From contig NOWV01000001.1 in assembly GCA_003344405.1 (NCBI GenBank), forward strand, positions 992,001-1,056,000: a stretch of DNA of 64,000 nucleotides, given 5' to 3'. The notes under the pieces are model-generated. The model made no database searches. It saw only the letters and a program-made list of their open reading frames with translations, and had not been told where the DNA came from. Below are positions 24,129-34,795 of the stretch, piece by piece. Origin of the DNA: Trichoplax sp. H2. Its lineage: Eukaryota; Placozoa; Uniplacotomia; Trichoplacea. A program made the position numbers and the translations under genes. Each line of letters opens with the position of its first letter. The first letter of the stretch is position 1.

Positions 24129-25167
24129 TACCAATGATTGTAGCGTATGAATAAATTATATGCGTACATTTTTGTTTGCATGTGAAATTACCTATAAATG
24201 AATCAATACTAGATTCCTAAAATTGTACATGCGTTGAATAGAAAATATACATTAATAACTCGGAAAAACCTCATATTGGGTTTACTGAATGTCTGATCAT
24301 CATTTCGGGATCATTATTGGAATTTAACTTTCACATTAACAGATAAGTAAAGTGGCTCGCAAACCTAAAACTGTTATTATTTTGTTGTTTGACTTCAATT
24401 TATAATTTGCAAATCATACTCCTGTCATACCTTTATACTCATTATTACACACTGGATATAGGTATAATCGTACCTCGTCGAAATAAAAAGGCATACTTAT
24501 TATGATGAATCCTTTTAATAAATTTTTAAAAGAGTGATCTATGGGTGTACATCCATAATGTTATAAAACTGATTATGATAATCAATTACTTTACATTAGA
24601 GATCATACAGAGTCTGGAAAGCTATTGTATTTTCTTTTCGAACTATCTAAAATTCAAACATTAATATATTTTCATCGTCTTACTGAAGAGAACTACTTAG
24701 AGCACAAATTATTAACAGTAAATACAATATTTCAATTAATTTCATACAATATAACACGCTTAGGTATACGAATAGGCTGATATTAAGAGTTTGATTCCAT
24801 CAAGACAAACTCTTGAAATCATTTTGTCGTACGTGAACATCAATTAATAGCTTGTAAGATTACGATGTAGCAGCTATTTAGCTAGGAAAATACTGGATAT
24901 TAATAGTTGTGGATTATTTTGAATACATATATTAAATACACGATAATCAAATGTATTAATAAGTATATAAAAGCGACCAATTTCAACGATATCCTCTTAC
25001 AAGTAGAAATGTTTCTAAAAACAGCTAGCAAATTTTTCTTGGAAAGACGCTGTTTCATTACATATAGCAAGAATGTGCATGAATGGTAAAGATTTAGGAG
25101 CTATAGACCGCATTATTAATATTTAACTTAATTACATGAAGTGTTTATACGCGGATTTAAATGGATA
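24129..25167. other. intergenic DNA between the 3' ends of LRRC41 and TXNDC15
   Basis: Convergent 3' ends. After ttacattag at about 24600 a 60-codon frame stays open on the plus strand (24602-24780, beginning DHTESGKLLYFLFELS) without a start codon. Another 60-codon frame lies at 24907-25089. Neither matches a family I know. The rest is AT-rich with no recognised element. Confidence 0.35.
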
Positions 25168-27828
25168 TTAATCGTCTTTTATCCGTGCAAATTCCTTTAC
25201 AATTTTCCAGTACTTTTGAATTATTGGATATTTAATGATAAGATACGCAAAGGCAATAAGTGTATATACATATGATAACATTAAGTATATGTTCATCGTA
25301 TCTGATACGTTGACTGTTACAGGACCTGCGTTGTCTAGATCAGTAATATTTTCTGAAGCGTTATAACTCAGTCCTAGGTAGAAATTTTTGATCGTAGAGA
25401 ATTAGTACATTATAAATTTGATAGATAGTTTACTAAATCACGAAATATGCATTAAACTAACTGGATATGAATATAGTGACTGAAAAGCAAACTAGTATAA
25501 TTATACTATAATTGTCCAGGTTTATTTTATTTTAGAAATGTAGGGTTTGTAATGTAAATGTATGTTTCAATATTTCATTCCTTAACAGAGGTTGTATAGC
25601 AGTTTGTAAGCTCTTTCAACATTATTACTATGTAGCTATTATCAAGTTAAACTAGTAGCCAATAGCTGTTCATACAAGTATTCTGATTAGAGCTAAGAGT
25701 ATATTTGACGTGTAAACTGTTGATAATATCAACTAGGCTAAACGTACAATTGCTACATACGTATTGCATCTGGTGTTGTTGTCCATCAATATATGAGCAT
25801 TAATAAGATAAACCAATACTAGAAAGTGAGTGTTATCGTACAGAAATTTGATCTAAGAATCATCTAAGACATCATATCCATCTATTCATCTAGTAATTTT
25901 CCTTCTTCGCCTGGTAATAATTCTGTGAAATCAATGTTATTCCACTACAGCAATTAAAATAACTATGACGCATATTAAGCTATTTTTCTGATAACTAAAA
26001 GTACCGTATAAAAAGTCTACGTGGGTTGCAAATCAATGTTATTCCACTACAGCAGTTAAAATAACTAAAAGTACAGTATAAAAGTCTACGTGGGTTGCAT
26101 AATAATCGTGAAATACAAAATCATAAAAAATAAACCGTTACCTGTAACATTGCTGACGAATTGAACTAGGTTGTTGAAAGTGGCTGTTGAATTAAATCGA
26201 AGTATTCGTCTTGCACGGACAAAGATTAAAACAGTTGGTGTACCCATGACTCCAAACTAGGATTGAAGAAAGGGTTTATCATTAATTAATGTTATCAGAA
26301 GTTTATCCCTATAGTTGAGGGGGAAGGCTTTATACTCGTAACGTTTATTTCAATCCGTTAGTAATATTGGATATGATCGATATCGCCGTTAACAAAAGCA
26401 CGTATATGTTATGTAGCAATATATAATGTTGGCATGATGTTACCATACAGTACGCGTATAAGCTTTAAATTACAAGAGTACCAATACTGTAGAGCAGTTA
26501 TCGATGAAAGTAATTGACTTACCCTGATATTATAATAGCGGTTATCGTAGGCATTAACAGATATAGTGGTTAAATTAGGAAATATATGACCAATTGCATT
26601 GTATGCTGGTGCTAATTGAGCCGAAAATGAACAAGACGATGAATAGAATAGTACNNNNNNNNNNNNNNNNNNNNTACAGAAATTTGATCTAAGAATCATC
26701 TAAGACATCATATCCATCTATTCATCTAGTAATTTTCCTTCTTCGCCTGGTAACAATTCTGTGAAATCAATGTTATTCCACTACAGCAGTTAAAATAACT
26801 ATGAAGCATATTAAGCTATTTTTCTGATAACTAAAAGTACCGTATAAAAGTCTACGTGGGTTGCATAATAATCGTGAAATACAAACTTATAAAAAATAAA
26901 CCGTTACCTGTAACATTGCTGACGAATTGAACTAGGTTGTTGAAAGTGGCTGTTGAATTAAATCGAAGTATTCGTCTTGCACGGACAAAGATTAAAACAG
27001 TTGGTGTACCCATGACTCCAAACTAGGATTGAAGAAAGGGTTTATCATTAATTAATGTTATCAGAAGTTTATCCCTATAGTTGAGGGGGAAGGCTTTATA
27101 CTCGTAACGTTTATTTCAATCCGTTAGTAATATTGGATATGATCGATATCGCCGTTAACTAAAGCACGTATATGTTATGTAGCAATATATAATGTTGGCA
27201 TGATGTTACTATACAGTACGCGTATAAGCTTTAAATTACAAGAGTACCAATACTGTAGAGCAGTTATCGATGAAAGTAATTGACTTACCCTGATATTATA
27301 ATAGCGGTTATCGTAGGCATTAACAGATATAGTGGTTAAATTAGGAAATATATGACCAATTGCATTGTATGCTGGTGCTAATTGAGCCGAAAATGAACAA
27401 GACGATGAATAGAATAGTACTACTGCACAACAATTTTTATTATGCATGAGGGTATCGTTAGCAAATTGAAGCCATTGCGTTTTATTCATATGAATCACTT
27501 CGTTGACAGCAAAAGGACAGCTAAAATTTCCCAAGCAATTGAGTTGATTTCTACCATCATCGCTAGAATTGCTATTATCTAATAAGAATATTTGACGATA
27601 TACTTCTCGAGTGAAGTTAAGTTGTTGTATTTGATGATAACTACGACAGTAAGGTCGATCAGCCAGGCATGTCCTACTTGCATTGCTACCGCTGTCTTTT
27701 GTCCAACTGCCACTATAACAATCCATATTGTAGTTTACTTGACCATAGCAAGAAATCTGAAAAAGGAGCATACAGTAAGCAGCAAATAAAATATACTTCC
27801 GATGGACTTGGATAGGCTGAGTCTTCAT
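25168..27828 (-). CDS. TXNDC15: thioredoxin domain-containing protein 15-like membrane protein
   Basis: The best model uses three exons: 27289-27828, 26908-27022 and 25168-25373, in phase, giving 286 residues. The ATG at 27828 opens an N-terminal signal peptide (ILFAAYCMLLFQISCYG). The thioredoxin-like strand is VVLFYSSSCSFSAQLAPAYNAIG, the same register as TXNDC15 FFSPWCRFSASLAP, so the active site keeps one Cys (CxxS) rather than CxxC. FGVMGTPTVLIFV carries the usual cis-Pro strand. Several N-glycosylation sequons follow, then a C-terminal membrane span (LMLSYVYTLIAFAYLIIKY) and a short basic tail. Human TXNDC15 is an ER/ciliary protein linked to Hedgehog signalling and Meckel syndrome. Exon 2 and the end of exon 1 also occur in a second copy (26142-26256 and about 26530-26654) beyond an N gap; see the assembly finding. 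Confidence 0.85.
25839..27420. repeat. duplicated block flanking the N gap
   Basis: 25839-26654 (816 bp) and 26675-27420 (746 bp) begin with the same tacagaaatttg and end with the same gaatagtac. They are nearly identical throughout. The length difference comes from an extra partial direct repeat in the left copy (25929-26030 followed by 26031-26099, the second unit lacking about 31 bp). The pattern fits two haplotypes placed end to end around a gap better than a biological duplication. Confidence 0.9.
26655..26674. other. assembly gap (20 N)
   Basis: Twenty undetermined bases. The sequence right of the gap restarts at the left boundary of the block that precedes it. Confidence 1.
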
Positions 27829-29177
27829 GATTAGCTATTTACCACCTCTAAATGAAGATCATTCTACTTGCAATGTTAGCTTAATTTTTGCAGCAGTTTT
27901 CTGTTACTTAAACTGAGCGACGATGAAGGCGAACCTGATCGTCAGCATTTAGTCACTCACTATTAACTATTTTGATCGTTGTAGTCAATTTTCACAAGTT
28001 GTATACTCCCTGGTGTAAGTGTTGCTTTCGTTCACTTAGTTTAAGCGATCTGATAGTATGTCATACCAGTGTTTCCGTATACTGATAGTAATTACACCCA
28101 TCGACACTTTACTTTGCTGTACGGTACACCATGGCATCGCTAGGAGCATGGTAGACAGTATGGAAAGTACGATACAGTACAGATTTGTATAGAATCTTTG
28201 AAATATTTGGAATAGACTGTACTTGACTGTACGGTTTACTATCGATCGCTACGACTGATAGAAACACTCTAAGTACTTTACTATTGCATACTGATTTACA
28301 GACCAAAGCGATATGCTATCCTATGTTATGCAATGCTCAAATTTTTAAAAGATACATTTGATATAGGGTGATACATTATGAAATATCTACGTACGATAGC
28401 AACTGCAATTAAATTGAAAAGTATTACTAGTTTAAAGTCGATCTTGAAAAATTTATATCAATTCCTTGAAAGCCTAATTGACTTTGCTGAATTAAATTTC
28501 AATTATGTCATCATTTCTAATTTTTTAGCAATAACATCAATCGATTTTTGTTAAACCTTTCTCGTCAAGTATTCACGAGTACAGTGTAGCATACACTCGA
28601 TGCGTGCATTTGGCTATGCAATGTTGCATACATTGCTAGCACTAAATGAAAATGCCTTTACGGCATTATTTTACGCTATCAATTTTAAGAAACGATTGGA
28701 TGAGAATGCCATTGCAGGCTACCATTGTCTGATACCGAAAGACAATCCAGTACTCTACTCGTATAAGGCTTTTACAAGAATTACGCGGCCCAAATATTAT
28801 GCTGTACACATTCATAACTTGATATTTGATTGGGAATGTAAATACGCGGCCACTAGTCTAAACTCTAAAGAAGGCTACAATACGCCAAACGTAAGCATTG
28901 TCCACTACTTTTTATTAATTAAAAATAGAATCTCGAGTATATTATATATATATCACAATGAACTCTGAGTAGGTTATTAGCATAAATCAGAGGATTTTAT
29001 GAAAATTCATTTTAATATTGCATACTATAGAACGCATATCCATGCATTAATCTTGCAAGAACTTCAATAATTCATGGTATGTCATATAATACAAAATTAA
29101 TATACGAGTACGTAGGTGTTTGATTTAGATCAAACTCTACTTCCGCAACTCTCTCCATGGCTTTCTTCATCGATAAT
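27829..29177. other. intergenic DNA between TXNDC15 and TRIP4, with a weak CAGTA/TACTG cluster
   Basis: Between 28117 and 28235, upstream of TXNDC15, lie looser versions of the pentamer repeat (ctgtacggtacacc, cgatacagtacagattt, gtacttgactgtacggtt). A 122-codon ATG-initiated frame at 28600-28968 (plus) shows no recognisable domain, signal peptide or homologue and may be chance. The remainder is AT-rich and includes the TRIP4 3' flank. Confidence 0.4.
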
Positions 29178-32100
29178 TTATGAAGAAAGGAAGCTAACTC
29201 CCGTTTTTGCTTGATTGTGCAACTGACTTTCTAATTTCCCTTATATATTTGAAAAAGAAAGTGCTCATTGAATACTCTTCGATTTCTATATTGCTTATAG
29301 AGCATAGTATAACAAAGCTAATAATATACAATATTTGACGCGTAATTAACCGTAAGCTGGTCAAGCTTTACTTACAGATTTTATGCTGCCCCTTTACTGG
29401 AAACTTAACGTGCAATTCTAGAGGACTAGCGACTATAAAAACATACGGAGATTCTGATTCGCCATCTGGGTACTATAATTATAATTGTATTACAATAGAT
29501 TACGCCTAAGTAATCGGAATTGACAACGAAATGTAAAGCTCCATACGATAAATAGCGGAAACAATTCATGTACTAGAATCAGCATGCTCATAGCTTACTT
29601 TTTCTTGATATTCGTTCTGATCTAAACAGTCCAATACATCCACACATCCCAATAGGCAACCAGCTGGGTAACTATCTGGGAAATCTAGATCAACTCCTAC
29701 AAAATGGTCCAAAATCTAAATGTTAACACCAATTATGGAAAATCTATTATAATAAAAGTCAATTTAGAACTACCTGAGTAGCGAACTCGGTACATATCTT
29801 CTAATGCTTCTATGTCGCTTTTCTCACAATCTTTACTTGTCGAAGCAATCCAAAGTCTCCCTCGATGAGATGCATACCATGTACGCCCTTCATGCCTGAA
29901 TTTTCAGAAATTATTAACTTATTAATTTTACGTTAATTAAGGAATGTACTAGAATATATCTGCCTAGTTTTCAAATTTAACCACTTCGAATAATTACGCA
30001 ACATTTGTAGGCTGTCAGTAAATAATTACTACTAACACTTTGATTCCACGAATTAAAAGAGATGCCCAGGGTTGATGCATACTCAGGCATAAACCTTAAC
30101 AGCGTAAAAAATTCACCTTTGTCAATTATGTACTATTTAGAGTGGAAGTAAAGATCACAAAGATTTCACAATATAAATTATTTAGCGACTTTAAAACCTT
30201 TATCAGTAACTTCTTGCAATTCCCTATCTTGTAGTCTAAATTTAGCTTTACTTGGGACTTTTAAACCGGATTTGACAGGCTCAGAGATTTTCTTTTGATG
30301 ATTACCAATGCTTACAAACTATAAAATTACCGTTTCAAATATTTAAGATGGTCTTTTACAATAACAACCCAAGAACTATAGTTAGTAACCTACCTTAACT
30401 TTATCTGGGGATATTACAGGATTGTTTGGATGAAAGATATCTTTTTTACTCTTAGTATTATCACGCTTAGTTCCAGAAAATATGGACAGGTTATCATCGC
30501 GAAGTGCGCTCTTATTTACGCGATTAAAGTAGTCGTCATCTTCATGAACGACTTGTCTTCCTGCTAAATCAATCGTCACCTTCATTTCACGACGCGACTT
30601 ATGTAGCTGATTATTTCTTTGACGTTCTAACTCTTTCAACTGTTTTATTTCACTTTCAGAAAACCATCTATCAGTCTTAAAGTAATCGCGCTGATCATCA
30701 ATAACTTTAGTTCGCTGAGCACTAATACGAATAAAATATTTAAATTTCTGTTAATTTATAATCATTGATAATATCTAAGAAGAAAACTGATTAGAATGCT
30801 TTATTATGGTACACTACAGTTCTGACCTAGAACGATCATATTCTAAGAGTTTATTCCGATGTTCAATTGCATTTTTAGCTTGAATTTCCTAAAAAAAAAG
30901 AAGCAGCACATTTATTGATCTATTAGTATAGACTACAGTATATTTTCTTATAATATTATAAAAATACATTAGATTACTGTATATAAACCTGTAAAAAAAA
31001 TTTTAATGACTGTTATCTTATTAGATAACATTCAGATATCGAAATAATGGAGAATGATTAGAATTTTTGATTGTATACGATGTTAATTGGCTTACGCACA
31101 GAATCACCAGAATAATCGATGAAAGTATTACTATACTTACAAATTCTTGATTGGCATTCATTAACGATTCGTATAACTTTTTGCTTTTCCGTGAATTTCT
31201 ACTAAGAATTTCTTTTTCTTCATTGGTGCATACCATATTACCACAAGATAAGCAAGGGCCAGAACCTTCCTGATTACAAATAATTCTTCCACAGTTCAAG
31301 CAGTTATTAACTAACTCATGTCTTTGCGCTAAGCAGTTACAAATATGCCTTCCTGGTAATCGGGCACTACCATCAAATTGTGACTGTCCTTTTTCACTAG
31401 TTAATGGTATAAATCGTTTCTTATTAGCAGAATTTGCAGATGCATTCCGAGTATATTTAGTGCTTGAACTTGGCTGCAACAATTTTAAAAATAATTAGTT
31501 GCATTATCTATCATAAGTATAATAGTATGTTCCATCATGTTTAGAAGAAGCAATCTAAGTCTGCTATGTCCTTGACTACAGTTTTTCGGATTACATTTTG
31601 ATATGTATTTATCTACCTGTTCCATCGACATTTTGCCATAGGCAGGTAATTCATTCAAATTGTCTTTTCTATAATAATATCCCTCTGGATTTTCTGCAAG
31701 TGCTTCATCCTTATGCATAGCTTTATTACCTTGATTGCCTTTACCTGCACCTGCACGCTTTCGTCTTCTTTTCTGAAGAGCTTGAATAAATTTTTTTTTC
31801 TCGCTTGGATCGGCATTGGGGAATATATCATCTATAATTTCTGTTAAATCCTCCGCATTGTTACATTCTAGGATGTACCTACAAATAGTGAATTTTGGGT
31901 AAATAGAATTAGTTCGCTATTTGCACATGTACAAGCAATATGCGTTTAATGAACATTCTTACTACATATATTACTTAATATACTGTACTGTATACACGTC
32001 TAGTAATACCAAGAGTTGCTCTATCCAAGTAATACCGTAGTAACAGGTATTAATATATGACGTAAGTGCTCAAGATAGATTTCATACTCCATTCACTGTT

Positions 32101-32761
32101 ATAGCTATACTATAGCTCTGTCCTTCAAATAAACAGTACGCGTGCCTTATAAACTGGATAGCAGTTACCCGTAAGATTATTGCAAGCTATCAGCTGACTA
32201 GTATAGCAATTCTCTATCATTAAATCAGTTCAAATCAATATTATTCTTGTATGACACGAAGACATACGAGTACATGTACTGTACAGTATATGGAACAGGT
32301 TTGGGCTAATTTTAAATCATTGATAATGATTTTATAATTAAGCAAATGCCCTAAAATGTACAATGTGTAAAAACACTGTCTGTCTAGGTCATCACTGTAG
32401 TTACTGTAAACGTATCGTAAAAGCAATAATTTTAAGTTTAGAGATAGCTAAGATTGTATAGATGTTTAATTCAATATTGATCCCTTAATTCTACATTAGT
32501 ATAAAATAAATATTATACCGTAGTACACACGCAAAAGCATCTAACATTGAATGTTCCAGAAGAATAACTGACTTTCAACACGATACACTGTACTACATAC
32601 AAACGTGTATGCTTGAACCCGTATAATCGTACACAGATACGGTTACTGATCCACTACTAATGATGGATGCATTACCCAATGATAACATCGCTTATTTCGT
32701 TCTCATGTAATTTCAATAATCTCAGCTGTTTTAGCCATGTAACGTCCTCATCGGTAGGCAT
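29178..32761 (-). CDS. TRIP4: activating signal cointegrator 1 (ASC-1), ASCC complex subunit
   Basis: Eleven exons on the minus strand: 32676-32761, 31617-31878, 31141-31473, 30827-30888, 30721-30394, 30198-30318, 30037-30094, 29774-29895, 29599-29696, 29376-29472 and 29178-29239. All phases join and give 542 residues (human 581). The N-terminal helical region matches TRIP4. The signature zinc finger follows (CNCLAQRHELVNNCLNCG, then CNQEGSGPCLSCGNMVC). Next are VTIDLAGRQ and the C-terminal ASCH domain (CLSMHQPWASLLIRGIK, SHRGRLWIAS, YPAGCLLGCVDVLDCL), ending near WKLESQLHNQAKTG, which parallels the human C-terminus. TRIP4 is a transcription coactivator and part of the ASCC complex, which separates collided ribosomes and aids alkylation repair. 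The last acceptor is atataag rather than a pyrimidine-rich tract. TRIP4 is head-to-head with EEF1E1. Confidence 0.95.
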
Positions 32762-33306
32762 TATTCACTTCTTGATATGTCGCGTTATATATCAATCAAA
32801 GATGCTCAACAACCAGAAGGATTAATCCAATATTCAGAATATCAGCAAAGTCAGCAGTTTCATCGAGCTTTACAGTATCTCTTATGATTCATTCAATGAA
32901 CTTGCACTGTACACTGTACAGTACAGTACACTCCAATTGAAAGTGTCAACCCAATTGAAAGTGTCACTCCAATTGAACGTGTCACCCCAGTACTGTTTGC
33001 ACTTTGCAGTGTGACAGTTCCGTTCAAACCTCTTTGTACAAGTACTGTACGTACTGTAGTTATGCAGTCTTTATACTGTACTGTACAGTGTACAATACAG
33101 TACAGTACAGTACAATACACTACTGTACAGTACTGTACTGTAGAGCTACAGTATAGTACAGTACTTGGAAAACAATGATCTGTACTGTACAGTACAGTAC
33201 TGTACAGTACAGTACAGTACAGTATGTACAAGTGTTTTGAATCATCATACTGTACAGTACTGTACTGTACTGTACTCTTCCAGGGTCATCGCAGCATCTT
33301 GATAAA
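32762..33306. promoter_or_regulatory. 545-bp divergent promoter of TRIP4 and EEF1E1, rich in CAGTA/TACTG repeats
   Basis: The start codons of the two genes diverge across this interval. From 32905 to 33283 it is mostly alternating CAGTA and TACTG units, with runs such as cagtacagtacagta and ctgtactgtactgta. Three 18-bp direct repeats (core ccaattgaaagtgtca) sit at 32931-32984. The interval also holds a 36-codon ATG frame at 32777-32887 (MSRYISIKDAQQ...) of unknown meaning. This is the densest pentamer cluster in the window. Confidence 0.6.
32931..32984. repeat. three direct repeats of 18 bp
   Basis: Units at 32931-32948, 32949-32966 and 32967-32984 share ccaattgaa(a/c)gtgtca and differ at one to three bases. 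They are embedded in the divergent promoter and contain CCAAT on the plus strand, so they could bind a CCAAT factor. That is inference. Confidence 0.8.
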
Positions 33307-34795
33307 ATGGCGATGGATCAAGTAGCGACGTTGGTGATTGGGGATTCCCCGGCTGATCATGAATTAAAGGACATGATCGATTTCTTCGGATTATCCGATA
33401 AGAGAATTACAGTGCAATTAAAAAATAATTCGAAACATCTTAAAGTGGAAAAGGTATAGGAAATTAGCTATCGGTCCTAAAAGATCTGCACATACACAGC
33501 AACATATTGCTGTTTAAAGCGGACCGTTTCTATCGAATGCATTGCTAGCTCATAACTGAGTTGAAAACTACTACATACTGTAAATAATATCGACTACATA
33601 CTGTACAGTGTATACAGGTTTATGTAAGGCTATAGCAAGTTTGATTTCTGCAGCAGGTACACCAATTCACTATGCAATGTTATTGCAATTGGTACTATGT
33701 GCGGTAATTGTTTAATCCGTAATTGGCTGTGATTGCGTTTCTGATTTGCTACTGACCGTACAGTGTTGCATATAAATAGTAAATTAATTAGATGTGTGGT
33801 ACATATAGAAAGGTTTTTAACTGTGACGTGATATACGGTAGGTGATTCTAACAAGAGAATTACGTTTTTATTATTTCTTAATGCGAAGCTACCATGCTTA
33901 ATTCTGGACGGAAAGTTGATTTATCAGTATAATGCCATCGCTAAATTTCTAGCTGCAAACAGCAGCAGCCACACTGGAAAAAGTGATATAGAATGGAACG
34001 AAATTTGGCAGTATCTGGAGTACAGATCTGCAGATGTGCAGCCAAACATACGAGATAATGCTAAGATTCAATCCGTACTAATGGTAAATATTTAATACAC
34101 GGTAATAGGAATGATTTATTGTATGAAATGGTATAAGTAATTTGGTCTTGCTCTGCTGCGTGGTTGTCTCTAGGAAATGAATTCTATTTTAGCCACAAGG
34201 ACATTTGTAGTTGGATTTAAGCAATCTCTTGCCGATATTATTTTATACTTGGGCTTATATCCGATAGCTGTAAGAAAATATTTCCCCTCATATGCTTTTG
34301 CAGAGTTTATTATACATCCTCTGTAAATTTACTGTAATACCGCAGTAAAAATCTGTTATGCAGTGTATCATACGTAATTAATTTTCCCTAATTCAGATTA
34401 AATCCTATTGAAAATCTATAATTTTAAATTTTGACGATAGACTTCTATGAGCTGCGAAAGCAAACAGCGATACAAACATTTCTCCAGATGGTTTGATCAG
34501 GTTTGTATCTGTTGTTTTAATTTGCATCTGCTAAGGCTGAGATTTCTCGTTTTTCTTTTAGAATCAATACTTAGCGGCGTCAAGCTTTCACTTAGAAAAG
34601 ATATATTTTCCGAAAAGTAAGATATATAACTTCTGTTAAATAGTTCCAGTGTCATAAGTGAATATCATTTTCGTTGTTCATTGCAAATATTTTACAGAAG
34701 ATGCATGCTATTACGAGTGCATCGGCGTCTTAGTTCTCGAAAAACAGCTGAAAGATTTAGCTCAATTGTGTACATTACGTAATGACTCTAAATAA
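33307..34795 (+). CDS. EEF1E1: eEF1 epsilon-1 / AIMP3 (p18), multi-tRNA synthetase complex component
   Basis: Six exons, 33307-33453, 33889-34083, 34174-34269, 34441-34500, 34562-34616 and 34698-34795, join in phase to 216 residues. The protein has a degenerate GST-like N-terminal domain (PCLILDGKLIYQYNAIAKFLA, where GSTs bind the thiol substrate) and a GST C-terminal domain: IWQYLEYRSADV, FVVGFKQSLADIILYLGLYP and YKHFSRWFDQ, which parallel human WLEYRVTQV, YLTGYNFTLADILLYYGLH and YLNVSRWFCHIQ. AIMP3 scaffolds methionyl-tRNA synthetase in the multi-synthetase complex and moves to the nucleus on DNA damage to activate ATM/ATR. The C-terminus is about 35 residues longer than the human one. A second in-frame ATG lies two codons after the first. 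AIMP2 or another GST-like adaptor is less likely because the length and the SLAD(I/V)LLY motif fit AIMP3. Confidence 0.85.

Noticed and set aside
28600-28968. 122-codon ATG-initiated frame between TXNDC15 and TRIP4
   Set aside because: No domain, signal or splice context supports it. Frames this long occur by chance in 64 kb.
32905-33283. CRISPR array or satellite
   Set aside because: The units are 5 bp, flip orientation and have no spacers. The genome is eukaryotic.
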